NCBI RefSeq assembly: GCF_045862745.1
Contig: NZ_BQXN01000003.1
Coordinates: forward strand, 62,001 to 126,000
Origin: Furfurilactobacillus entadae
GTDB taxonomy: Bacteria > Bacillota > Bacilli > Lactobacillales > Lactobacillaceae
Reading direction: 5' to 3'
DNA length: 64,000 nt
Numbering within the stretch: the stretch's first letter is position 1; each line of letters starts with the position of its first letter. This document shows positions 1 through 7,490 of this stretch, piece after piece. Under the pieces are notes generated by a model. That model was not told the origin of the DNA. It did no database searches and saw only the letters and a list, made by a program, of their open reading frames with translations. The position numbers and the translations under genes are program-made.

Positions 1-2009
1 TAACGTTGTTTCCGCTTCAAGCCACCAATCAAACCTAGTGCACTGAACAAGCCCAAGATCATCGCAATGATGCCCATTGATGCTGGTTGTTCAGTTGCGT
101 CAGTCTCTGGCAGCGTTGCCTGCTTTGGTGATGCTGTTAAGGTTACCTTTGGTGCTGGTTTAGCCGCTGTCATCACCGGCGTTCCTGGTGTTACCGTATT
201 CTTTACCCCAGGTGTCTTTGGTGTGGCAGGGCCAACCAGTGTACTTGGCGTTTGTGGTGCCGCCGGTGTACTTGGTGTTACTGGGTTGGTTGGCGTCGTT
301 GGCGTTGATGGCGTCCCTGGTGTGTCGGGATTGCTTGGCGTCGTGTCATCCTTTGCGTACACCACCGTGTACACCCCATCGGCACTCGTGCTGGTTACCG
401 TTTGCCCACTGACCTGCGTTAAGTCAGAGCTAGGAGCGTCATTACTAATCACATGATCACCAGTCACGGTTGGGTTCTGCACTGCGGCAAACGTGGCGGA
501 GTCGCCCTTTGTCCAATCACTCCCGGTTGGAATCCCGGTGGCGGGGTCAATCGTACCACTCGTCGCGGTCGCTGAATAGTACACCGTGTCCGTGTTGTCA
601 CCACTATTGTGGACCGTCATAAACGTAATTGGTTGGGCTACCTGTTGCGGTGCAACCACGTTCTTGTCAGTATCAAGGTAGTTGATTGTTTCATGGATGG
701 TCTTGGTGTTCGTGATTGAATAATTTGATTCGTAGACATAAACAACGTCATTGCTCCCTTTGACAACCGGGTTTGCAAGAACAATCTTGTGTGGCCATCC
801 GTAAACATCATTTGTCTCATAGGCATCCGGCATCGATTCATTATAGGCTAACGTAAACGACTTTGTTGTCGTTCCCGTGTGGTCATATAAATGTTGATCG
901 GTAATTGTTGCAATAACGGTTCCGGCATCATCAATTTGCTGATACGCGACGTTCACGCCTTCAATAACGTCTACTGCCCCGTGCCAGCCCTTTACAAATT
1001 GTGACAAACTCCCATTTTGGTTTTGAGGCAGTTTGGTTTGGTCCAACGTATAGCCAGGAATGGTAATGGGCACCGTTGTATACTGCTGATAGGACATTCC
1101 GATCTGCTGATCTGGAGCAGCAATGGGTTGCCCACTTTCGTCAACATATGAAATTGTTTGTGTTAATTTTTGTGGAATCCAGTAATACCGGTCTTGTTGA
1201 GCAGTCCTTGCATCATCCATTAAATAAACTTGGAAGTGATGATTATTATCAAAGGCCACTTCTTGGTCCCCGCTACGATAAATGAAACCGAAGTGAGCAG
1301 ATGTCACACTTTGCCCTGTGGGAATTTTGTATCCGCCCAAATAATCACCACTTTTAGCAAATTCGTAGACATAAACCGTTCCATCCCCAGTCCGATTGGT
1401 ACTAGAAATCAAATAACTCCCATCGCTAACTGCTGTTACTGTGATGGCATAGTGTGCTGGATTAGGATCCGTATACATTTTAGAAAAGAATGCTGGATCT
1501 GACAAGGTATCACCTGCGGGTAATGCACGCTGAGTCCCCGCAGCACTTGAATCGGCCGTGGTTGCGTCCGTCCGTGTAATCATCTGTGGTTGCCCAGTTG
1601 TTGCATAGGTGTTCGCCGCATCTGTTTGCGTCTTCTCAGCGACCGCGTCACTAACAACCCCTAAGTTGTTTACCGTTGGCGCCGTCGCAGCAGTGCTTAC
1701 TGACACTTTTGGCGTCGTTGCACCGTTAACTGTTGATGATGTTGCTGATGTCGTCGCAGACGTGGCTGATCCACTTGGGCTATTCGAAGCTGCTGATGAC
1801 TCAGCTTGACTAGCGGCGCTCAACGTTACGGTTCCTGATGAGGCAGGTGTCGCCACCGTCTTATTTGTTGTGTCCCCCGCGGTAACGGGTGTCGTCGTAA
1901 CATCTGCTTTAACCGCCTGAGTCCCCAGTGCTAGCGTTGACCCCAGAATTGTGGCGGCAACCACCCAATTTTTCCCCTGTTTATACATTTTAAATTTCTT
2001 TGACGCCAT
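1..2009 (-). CDS. LPxTG-type cell-surface protein with Mub/MucBP-like repeats (stop codon just outside window)
   Basis: The frame opens at the ATG at 2007-2009 behind a GGGGAG ribosome site and runs 669 codons to the left edge, where TA is the start of the stop codon. The N-terminus carries a KxYKxGKxW signal (KKFKMYKQGKNW, then a hydrophobic stretch ending near TQAVKA), followed by an S/T/A-rich region. Around residues 290 and 440 are beta-rich units starting ISYVDESG and INYLDTDKN, typical of mucin-binding (Mub/MucBP) repeats. A P/T-rich wall-spanning region (about 550-632) leads to LPETD (633-637), a hydrophobic segment and the basic tail KRKQR. It should be sortase-anchored and may mediate adhesion. 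Asp replaces Gly in the sorting motif. Ligand unknown. Confidence 0.88.
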   Translation of the reverse strand, partial: MASKKFKMYKQGKNWVVAATILGSTLALGTQAVKADVTTTPVTAGDTTNKTVATPASSGTVTLSAASQAESSAASNSPSGSATSATTSATSSTVNGATTPKVSVSTAATAPTVNNLGVVSDAVAEKTQTDAANTYATTGQPQMITRTDATTADSSAAGTQRALPAGDTLSDPAFFSKMYTDPNPAHYAITVTAVSDGSYLISSTNRTGDGTVYVYEFAKSGDYLGGYKIPTGQSVTSAHFGFIYRSGDQEVAFDNNHHFQVYLMDDARTAQQDRYYWIPQKLTQTISYVDESGQPIAAPDQQIGMSYQQYTTVPITIPGYTLDQTKLPQNQNGSLSQFVKGWHGAVDVIEGVNVAYQQIDDAGTVIATITDQHLYDHTGTTTKSFTLAYNESMPDAYETNDVYGWPHKIVLANPVVKGSNDVVYVYESNYSITNTKTIHETINYLDTDKNVVAPQQVAQPITFMTVHNSGDNTDTVYYSATATSGTIDPATGIPTGSDWTKGDSATFAAVQNPTVTGDHVISNDAPSSDLTQVSGQTVTSTSADGVYTVVYAKDDTTPSNPDTPGTPSTPTTPTNPVTPSTPAAPQTPSTLVGPATPKTPGVKNTVTPGTPVMTAAKPAPKVTLTASPKQATLPETDATEQPASMGIIAMILGLFSALGLIGGLKRKQR

Positions 2010-2087
2010 TGTGCTCTCCCCTTTGCATACTTTTAACCGACAGGTCACTTGGAAGTAATCGTCTAAAAATTGCTTTACAACAATTGT

Positions 2088-2117
2088 ATTGTACTCATTA
2101 TTCGTCAAAAATTTCAA
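2088..2117 (-). promoter_or_regulatory. Promoter of the surface-protein gene
   Basis: On the minus strand TTGAAA (2112-2117) and TACAAT (2088-2093) are separated by 18 bp, about 80 bp upstream of the surface-protein start. The region further upstream (to about 2200) is very AT-rich. Confidence 0.5.
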
Positions 2118-2218
2118 TAGTATAAATTATTAAGCATTAAAAAGATTATTTTCAACAATATTTTTAAAATATTTTGCACATTTTTTTATGAAATGACGAA
2201 AAAAAGCAACAGAAGTCA

Positions 2219-2295
2219 TAAAAAGGCCACATATTAAATGTGACCTTCGATCAAAGCTAAACTAGTCGTAAGTAAGATGCAGCAGGTTGGATTCG
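2219..2295 (-). repeat. Duplicated tRNA-Arg 3' end plus terminator (copy A, att-like remnant)
   Basis: This stretch is a diverged direct copy of 3537-3615. It contains the last ~20 bases of the tRNA-Arg gene (2276-2295, one substitution against the intact gene) followed on the minus strand by the same tRNA terminator. The hairpin arms (2223-2232 and 2238-2247) have changed from ACGT to ACAT/ATGT together, so pairing is kept. The two copies bracket an AT-richer islet of about 1.3 kb. This is the pattern left by site-specific integration at a tRNA 3' end, but no integrase is present here. The rest of the 2010-2457 gap holds only the surface-gene promoter and a partial look-alike of the terminator seen after the CPBP gene. 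Confidence 0.65.
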
Positions 2296-2457
2296 CATGG
2301 CTTCCAAAATCTTTTGATATCAGTGGAAGTTAGAGCTTTTATATATTATCCTGAAATCCAGCCAATAATTGTTGAGTATATTTTTACATAGACAAAGTGG
2401 ATAGATATTATGATGAAACAACTAAATATATGTTCTTCATGGACGGGAGTGTTTTTT

Positions 2458-3189
2458 ATGACTATTTTTGAAAAAAAGAGTCATGGTAAATTACCAATTA
2501 TTGACGGAAAATTATCTTTATCACGAGCAATCTATCTGATAATGTTGCCCATACTAATCACTGGATTAATGTTGTTCTTCGAATATGGTGTTGATTTCAA
2601 AGAACCAGTGTTACATTTTATCACCGTGACGTTGCTACCCTTGTCACTATTTATCCTCACCATAAAATGGTTACTAGGTAGCAACCTCAAAGACTTATTC
2701 CAGGGGGATTTTGGGGCTAACTGGAAACCATGGTTATTATACTTTTTTGGTGCTGTGTTCTATGCCATTTTTATGGGGCAAGTTGTATTCAGCTTGCTGC
2801 ATCTTAACGTTACCGCGGACGCAAGCAGTTCTCAGGACACGTCCTTTTTACCATATTTAATACAAACTATTAATGATCTATTTTCATTATTTAATGAGGA
2901 ACTATTTGCTATTCCCGTATTTATTGGATTTGCCGTAATCTTCTACCAGCACTTGAATATGAAGAGAAATACCAGTATTTACTTAGCACTGTTTTTATCA
3001 ATGATTATCTTTGGTTTAGCACACTTTGAGGCCTACAGTTGGAATTTACCACAGATGTTACTCATCATGGGGGCACTTAGATTCTTCGTCACAGGATCGT
3101 TTATTAGAACTAGAAATATATTAATTCCATATACGATTCACTTTGCATTTGATACCTTGTTCTTTACAATTGCATTTCTTACCAATTAG
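2458..3189 (+). CDS. CPBP-family intramembrane metalloprotease
   Basis: This 243-residue polytopic membrane protein belongs to the CPBP (Abi/CAAX protease-like) family. The motifs are in the expected order: NEELFAIP (variant of EExxxR, lacking the usual Arg), FGLAHFE (FxxxH) and HFAFD (HxxxD). About seven hydrophobic segments are visible. I chose the ATG at 2458, preceded by GGGAGTG, over the upstream ATG at 2410, which has no good ribosome site. Lactobacillus relatives are often linked to bacteriocin immunity or prenyl-protein processing, but no bacteriocin gene lies here. Base composition is visibly AT-richer than the flanks, and the gene sits between duplicated tRNA ends, suggesting acquisition by transfer. 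Confidence 0.8.
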   Translation: MTIFEKKSHGKLPIIDGKLSLSRAIYLIMLPILITGLMLFFEYGVDFKEPVLHFITVTLLPLSLFILTIKWLLGSNLKDLFQGDFGANWKPWLLYFFGAVFYAIFMGQVVFSLLHLNVTADASSSQDTSFLPYLIQTINDLFSLFNEELFAIPVFIGFAVIFYQHLNMKRNTSIYLALFLSMIIFGLAHFEAYSWNLPQMLLIMGALRFFVTGSFIRTRNILIPYTIHFAFDTLFFTIAFLTN

Positions 3190-3210
3190 CTATTTGTACT
3201 ACACACAAGA

Positions 3211-3249
3211 CTCTAACCTCCCATGGATTTAGGAAGTTAGAGCCTTTTT
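3211..3249 (+). terminator. Terminator of the CPBP gene
   Basis: CTCTAAC and GTTAGAG arms, extended by TCC/GGA after one mismatch, are followed by CCTTTTTG, 20 bases after the stop codon. A partial look-alike (GGAAGTTAGAGC then T-rich) occurs at about 2322-2340 next to repeat copy A. Confidence 0.7.
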
Positions 3250-3250
3250 G

Positions 3251-3481
3251 CTAATAATATAAAATTTTATCCGGGATAAATAACGTCATCAATTGACTGC
3301 CCATTAAAGCCGCCAAACTGTACATATTGTCACCGCATTGGTTGGCAATGCGCCACCAGTTATCACCAATTCTACTACGCACAAACATTGTGATACCGCT
3401 CGTGTTAAGATTTCTTGTCACCGCCGTCAACACCCAGTTACCTAATAATTGTGACCACTGTAACTCATATAATGGGCCCAC
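3251..3481 (-). pseudogene. Fragment of a LysM-domain cell-wall protein
   Basis: The 76-residue frame begins at a GTG directly after an in-frame TAG and has no ribosome site. Its C-terminal half (GDNWWRIANQCGDNMYSLAAL, then a degenerate IPDKI in place of YPGQ/L) resembles a LysM peptidoglycan-binding module of the form GDSxWxIAxxxGxxxxxLxxLN. No signal peptide or catalytic domain remains. I read it as the decayed end of a secreted LysM protein inside the small islet between tRNA repeats. Confidence 0.5.
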
Positions 3482-3534
3482 CTAACCCACTGCAATAAAC
3501 ACATGATCATCCTGCTGAAATTCAACAAAAATCA

Positions 3535-3565
3535 CAAAAAAAGGCCACGTCTTAAACGTGACCTT
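3535..3565 (-). terminator. Terminator of tRNA-Arg
   Basis: A 10-bp hairpin (3541-3550 with 3556-3565) with loop CTTAA is followed on the minus strand by a run of seven T. It belongs to the block duplicated at 2219-2295. Confidence 0.8.
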
Positions 3566-3615
3566 CAATCAAAGCTTAACCACTCGTAATTAAGATGCAG
3601 CAGGTGGGATTCGAA
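3537..3615 (-). repeat. Direct repeat copy B (tRNA-Arg 3' end and terminator)
   Basis: This is the intact counterpart of the diverged copy at 2219-2295. The repeat spans the last 20 bases of tRNA-Arg, a short spacer and the terminator hairpin. The islet between the copies carries the CPBP protease and the LysM fragment. Confidence 0.65.
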
Positions 3616-3669
3616 CCCACGACCCTCGGTTTAGAAGACCGATGCTCTATCCAACTGAGCTACTGCTGC
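3596..3669 (-). tRNA. tRNA-Arg (anticodon UCU)
   Basis: The reverse complement folds as a canonical cloverleaf: acceptor arms GCAGCAG/CTGCTGC, D-arm AGCTCAGTTGGATAGAGC, anticodon arm TCGGT-CTTCTAA-ACCGA giving anticodon TCT, T-arm with GTTCGAATC, discriminator A. CCA is not encoded. Its 3' end is duplicated at 2276-2295. Confidence 0.96.
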
Positions 3670-3808
3670 GAAACGGTGTTCAGCAAGTGACACCAACTAT
3701 TTAAGTATAAAAAACTGCTTTGCCGGTGTCAATTAACGTTTTCACTTCTTCTCAGTTTTCGTAAAACTAAAGCGCTTACGGAAATGTCAAATATCCTTAT
3801 TCTGTTAG

Positions 3809-3881
3809 TTGACGAAGCGCTTTCATTTCTTATATAATGGGGTTTGTAAACGATTATCAATGAGCTGTCTACTAATCGTTT
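3809..3881 (+). promoter_or_regulatory. TetR-gene promoter with downstream inverted-repeat operator
   Basis: TTGACG (3809-3814) and TATAAT (3833-3838) are 18 bp apart, a near-consensus promoter. Just after the -10 box a perfect 9-bp inverted repeat, AAACGATTA (3848-3856) and TAATCGTTT (3873-3881), occupies the transcribed leader, a position suited to autorepression by the TetR-family product. The promoter is seen directly; the operator role is inferred. Confidence 0.7.
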
Positions 3882-3898
3882 CACTGGGGGTTTTAAGA

Positions 3899-4585
3899 AT
3901 GGGAAAACATTTAGACCCACGGGTCGTTAAGACGCGGTCTAGCTTGAAAGTTGCACTGATCAGCTTGATGCAGCAGTATAAAATCGAAAATATCAGTGTT
4001 CAGAAAATCACTGAAACTGCGCACATTACCCGTGGTACCTTTTATTTACACTACAAAGATAAACGTGACTTTATTTCGCGCGCCATGACGGAAATCTTGG
4101 ATGACTTTTTTGAGGTGGTTATTACAGAGGTGCCCCTGCCATCATCAATGGGAACCAGGCCGTCGGAACAGTCACGCACGCGGTTTTCATTAAACGCCGC
4201 TTTCAGCTACATCGAAAGTGAAGCACAGATGTTCAACGTCCTTTTAAACACGCAAGAAAACGGACTATTTGAACGGCAGCTCTTCTCGCGGTTAACGACT
4301 GATTTGGAACGCTTTCACGATGCCTTTCAGGCAGAGTTTGTTGACCTTGACGTGCCGATCAGCATTCAGATTTCGTTCACCGTCTCTGCCTATATCGGGC
4401 TCATCAAAAACTGGCTGGCTAACGGCATGATTTATACACCGCACTATATGACCAGTTCAGTTCATAAAATGATGACACTGATTAATAGCGAACACCCTGA
4501 AAAGGTCACGTTTACCGACTTTTTCTATACAGAACCACAACTAGCAACTGCCCCCACACAATCGGAATGGCATGCAAGCGTTTAA
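3899..4585 (+). CDS. TetR/AcrR-family transcriptional regulator
   Basis: The 228-residue protein starts at the ATG at 3899 behind GGGGG; an upstream in-frame ATG at 3809 lies inside the promoter and is rejected. The N-terminal helix-turn-helix (about residues 12-57: ISVQKITETAHITRGTFYLH followed by YKDKRDFI) is a standard TetR DNA-binding domain, and the C-terminal ~170 residues form a ligand-binding region of unknown specificity. The gene stands alone between its own promoter and a terminator at 4598-4632. It probably represses itself through the inverted repeat at 3848-3881. No obvious target gene is adjacent. Confidence 0.9.
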   Translation: MGKHLDPRVVKTRSSLKVALISLMQQYKIENISVQKITETAHITRGTFYLHYKDKRDFISRAMTEILDDFFEVVITEVPLPSSMGTRPSEQSRTRFSLNAAFSYIESEAQMFNVLLNTQENGLFERQLFSRLTTDLERFHDAFQAEFVDLDVPISIQISFTVSAYIGLIKNWLANGMIYTPHYMTSSVHKMMTLINSEHPEKVTFTDFFYTEPQLATAPTQSEWHASV

Positions 4586-4597
4586 TCATAATCCACA

Positions 4598-4632
4598 AAA
4601 AAAGCTTCGACCACCACTGGTCGAAGCTTTTT
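4598..4632. terminator. Bidirectional terminator between TetR gene and dUTPase
   Basis: Arms AAAGCTTCGACCA (4601-4613) and TGGTCGAAGCTTT (4618-4630) have a 4-base loop and A- and T-tracts on both sides, serving the two convergent genes. Confidence 0.85.
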
Positions 4633-5170
4633 AATATCCGGTTGCTTGCCGCGCCAAATTTTTCTCACGTTTGGCCTGGTACGCAGCTTGAATTTCATCT
4701 TGTGAAAACCCGAATCCACGAAGGCCCATGGTTAAAAACAGGTGCCAGGCATGACCAAAATCACCCTGCCGGTGTTCCGTTAGACTGGCTAACACCATCC
4801 GATTAATGGCTAAGTAAGTCTTATTAAGGTCCATGGTCGGGCCCGTTGTCAGTTTAGTCAATTCCTCGGGCGTCAACACCGTTAAGTGTGTCCACTGTTG
4901 TTTATGGAAGATCAGTAAAAAGAAGTCCAACGCGTCAACATACTCTTCTAATAACGTCTCACGCGGTGTTTGCCCCGGGTTATGTTTCCCCCGCTGGGTC
5001 TTCCACACCTTAAACCATTCACTAGTATTGGCAATTTCAGCCAGTTCGACGGTTAGCGCCACGTACGCATTCTGCAAACTTTGCTCACGTGTCCACCGAA
5101 TTTGCTTTTCGCTGCTAACTTGCTGATCGAACTCGATACATTCCCTTAGCAGCATGGCAATATCTAACAT
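4631..5170 (-). CDS. Dimeric dUTP diphosphatase (dUTPase_2 / MazG-like fold)
   Basis: This 179-residue all-helical protein hydrolyses dUTP to dUMP and diphosphate. The metal-binding motifs of the family are present: ELAEIANTSEWFKVWK (ExxE type) and LLEEYVDALDFF (ExxxD type). I prefer the ATG at 5170, preceded by GAGGGAGAAGCG, over the ATG at 5191, which overlaps the previous stop. It is the third gene of a minus-strand operon behind two genes of unknown function (5184-7186), so it may be read mainly with them. Family dimeric dUTPases are common in lactobacilli and their phages, but nothing else phage-like is present. Confidence 0.85.
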   Translation of the reverse strand: MLDIAMLLRECIEFDQQVSSEKQIRWTREQSLQNAYVALTVELAEIANTSEWFKVWKTQRGKHNPGQTPRETLLEEYVDALDFFLLIFHKQQWTHLTVLTPEELTKLTTGPTMDLNKTYLAINRMVLASLTEHRQGDFGHAWHLFLTMGLRGFGFSQDEIQAAYQAKREKNLARQATGY

Positions 5171-5183
5171 CGCTTCTCCCTCA

Positions 5184-6278
5184 TTACGCAAAGATCAATG
5201 GATCAGACTGAATTTCTAGGTCAGCCCGGTTATCCAGGTACCACTGGCAAATAAACTTATAATGCAGCAACACGTTCATTAGCGACACGTTGTTATCTGG
5301 ATCGGTTGTAGTCATGACCCACCGCGGTTCCGTTACAGAACCAGCATTAACAATGCCAAACACCAAACCATCTTCAAGTTCAATGACGGCCCCGTTACCT
5401 TCCGGCGCATTTTGCAACATGTAGTGACTATCAGCAGAAGCCACGAATAACCGGTCAACCGTTCCAGCTGGCAAGATTGCGTGCTTCGTTTTGTATTGCG
5501 TCCCGTTCGTTGCTTCAAGCAAGTTGTAATCAACGGAGAAGTTGTAATCGTGTTCGAGGTCCTTTGCAAACGTAATCAGAGCATTGATCCCGGCCATACG
5601 GTCTGCTGCGACCTGATCATTCAAGGTCACCGCAAAGAGGTCGACGAATGCCTTACTGTTAAACCGCAACTGCTGGCGTTCCAGGTTAAGGTAGAACAAA
5701 TGCAACCCAGAAGCGCGATCTGTAAAGAAGGCCCCACCATTGTGACCGCCAACCAACACAAACTTGAACGCTGGTTTATCTCCCAACGCCGCTAAGCTCA
5801 TGCTGAGTTCCTCATGATCCGCTGCACTGGTCAAACTTAATCCCGTTTGATCGTGTAATTCTAACAGCCGTCCCATAAATAAGAGGTAGTAATCAGCCGC
5901 ACTGTACTGGTGTGGAAAGGTCACAAAGTCCGTATCCATGGTAAATGAAAACAGCGCTGTGGCAGCTACCAGAAGCTCATCGGTCGACGTCGTTTCCGTT
6001 AATTGATCCAGGTGCTGAGTGAACTTAATTCCGTTACGAATCCCGTCTTTAATGTTGTTATTGTAAATTCGGAACCGTTGGCTCGGTGATAATGGTGTTG
6101 GCTCTGGGCGCTTTTGGGCTGGCTCAGCCGGCGCCGCAGACTGACTGGTCGTTGGCCGATAAACCGTGGTTGCCATCGGATCAATTTCACTCGTTGTAGC
6201 ATCCGCCGTGCTCGTTGCTGCTGAGCTATTCATTGCGCTAGCACTTGCCTGCCCCTCTAATTCATCCTTGTCCATCAA
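5184..6278 (-). CDS. Conserved-type protein of unknown function
   Basis: I do not recognise this 364-residue protein. The first ~75 residues are low-complexity (S, T, A, P rich, with acidic residues), after which a soluble globular region begins near QRFRIYNNNIKDGIRNGIKF. There is no signal peptide or membrane segment. A conspicuous motif is VLVGGHNGGAFF around residue 180. The start overlaps the stop of the upstream gene by 4 bases (ATGA), so the two are translationally coupled. The promoter is at 7227-7255 and a dUTPase follows. The coupling suggests one complex or process shared with the coiled-coil partner; its nature is unknown. Confidence 0.75.
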   Translation of the reverse strand: MMDKDELEGQASASAMNSSAATSTADATTSEIDPMATTVYRPTTSQSAAPAEPAQKRPEPTPLSPSQRFRIYNNNIKDGIRNGIKFTQHLDQLTETTSTDELLVAATALFSFTMDTDFVTFPHQYSAADYYLLFMGRLLELHDQTGLSLTSAADHEELSMSLAALGDKPAFKFVLVGGHNGGAFFTDRASGLHLFYLNLERQQLRFNSKAFVDLFAVTLNDQVAADRMAGINALITFAKDLEHDYNFSVDYNLLEATNGTQYKTKHAILPAGTVDRLFVASADSHYMLQNAPEGNGAVIELEDGLVFGIVNAGSVTEPRWVMTTTDPDNNVSLMNVLLHYKFICQWYLDNRADLEIQSDPLIFA

Positions 6279-7186
6279 AAGTTCACCCCGCCATCATTTG
6301 TTAGCTGTGTTTCATCCTTGCTTTCGATTCCCTTACCAATCAAATGGCTAATGTAATCCACGTACAGACGCTCGTTCCGATCTTTAAAGGTACTAAAGTC
6401 ACCAAACACCTTACGAATGGCCTGCTTTTCGTAGCTTAAAATGGTGTCTTCTTTGGACAAGACGAGGGATTCGTCCTCATTGGCCTTCATACCCTTGTAA
6501 GCATTATTCGCGCGGTCATCCTCATTCGCAAGTTCTGTCAATTGATCCAAGATTTCCTGCCGTTCTTGCTTAGATTGATTTCCGTTAAACAGTGTCCGTG
6601 CTTCACCCAGCTCTTTTAATTCGGACCGCAACCGTTCTTTCACAAGATCACGTTGTTCCTGGCCGTCCACCAGATCCTGTAAGGCCTGGTTTTCTTCCGC
6701 AATCCCTTTAATTCGATCCGAGTTGTAGTTCTTGTTTTCTGCTTCCAGTTCAAACGATTTCGTCAGCTTGTCGTATTCCACACTATCGAACACGAACCGG
6801 GCGTTTAAAACATCTAATTCCCCAAACTGACGTCTGTCCCACCAATTTCCAAAGAACACATCAAAGTGTCCAGGTGTGGGTTCTTCAACGTAGAAAAATG
6901 GGTAAGTTTGCTTCAGGTAGGCAATCAGTTCAACACTTAAGTAGTGACTCAAGTCCTGGTGCAAATCTGTTACCAAGTCTGCTAAATGATTTGTTTCTGC
7001 CTGCTGGTTGCCACGAACCAGCGTATTATACCGTTTTGGATCAACCAATTCGTACACCTGGCGATCGTCAAAATTATCAATGGCGTTCGTCAGTTCGTCC
7101 AGGTAACGTAATTTTTGGCCGAGCTTACCGGATAATTCCGGGCGTACTTTCCGTGGTGCGGTTTCATTTGCTTGTGGATTTTCCAT
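6275..7186 (-). CDS. Coiled-coil-rich protein of unknown function
   Basis: I do not recognise this 303-residue, strongly charged protein. Residues ~1-130 look globular (with FFGNWWDRRQFGELDVL near 110-128). Residues ~140-250 are Glu/Lys/Arg/Gln-rich and predicted by eye to be helical coiled coil. There is no signal or membrane segment. Translation starts at an ATG 11 bases after AAGGGG, the promoter (7227-7255) is just upstream, and the stop overlaps the next gene by 4 bases. It is likely a cytoplasmic partner of the following protein. Confidence 0.75.
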   Translation of the reverse strand: MENPQANETAPRKVRPELSGKLGQKLRYLDELTNAIDNFDDRQVYELVDPKRYNTLVRGNQQAETNHLADLVTDLHQDLSHYLSVELIAYLKQTYPFFYVEEPTPGHFDVFFGNWWDRRQFGELDVLNARFVFDSVEYDKLTKSFELEAENKNYNSDRIKGIAEENQALQDLVDGQEQRDLVKERLRSELKELGEARTLFNGNQSKQERQEILDQLTELANEDDRANNAYKGMKANEDESLVLSKEDTILSYEKQAIRKVFGDFSTFKDRNERLYVDYISHLIGKGIESKDETQLTNDGGVNF

Positions 7187-7226
7187 GCCGTCTTACCCCT
7201 TACCTAATTTCAGTTAACTTATGTCT

Positions 7227-7270
7227 ATCGTACACTAATCCCCCCGGTGCGACAATTCTCGCAGCACCGG
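7227..7270 (-). promoter_or_regulatory. Promoter of the two-unknown-gene/dUTPase operon with overlapping inverted repeat
   Basis: On the minus strand TTGTCG (7250-7255) and TACGAT (7227-7232) are exactly 17 bp apart. A perfect inverted repeat, CCGGTGC (7244-7250) and GCACCGG (7264-7270), surrounds the -35 box and could be a repressor site. The rest of the 7187-7490 gap holds only AT-rich sequence and the permease terminator. Confidence 0.6.
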
Positions 7271-7425
7271 AAACACCTAATTCTTAAGGAATCATTTAGC
7301 TTTATTTTGCAATTGTTTCAATTCGTCATTGCCACCACCAGTTGACCATTTTACCGCGAGTAATAATTATCCCCATCTTATTAATTTTAAAAGTAAAATC
7401 ACCGCACCGCCGCGATAAATTTCCA

Positions 7426-7470
7426 TAAAAAAAGCGCCTAACTCGTGAATTTTTCTCACCAAGTTAAGCG
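7426..7470 (-). terminator. Terminator of the amino-acid permease gene
   Basis: On the minus strand GCGCTTAACT pairs with AGTTAGGCGC (one G-T pair), a further imperfect stem closes the loop, and seven T follow. Confidence 0.75.
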
Positions 7471-7490
7471 CAGACGCTCTGACGAAGCCG

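Noticed and set aside
67..456. Open frame encoding a V/G-rich low-complexity protein on the plus strand
   Set aside because: It is the complement of the P/T-rich wall-spanning region of the surface protein and has no ribosome site.
2296..3535. Prophage or integrative element
   Set aside because: No integrase, recombinase, replication or structural gene is present between the tRNA repeats; at most it is a remnant.
3760..3830. cre sites near the tetR promoter
   Set aside because: Two AGCGCTT-containing stretches resemble cre halves but each has three or more mismatches to the consensus.
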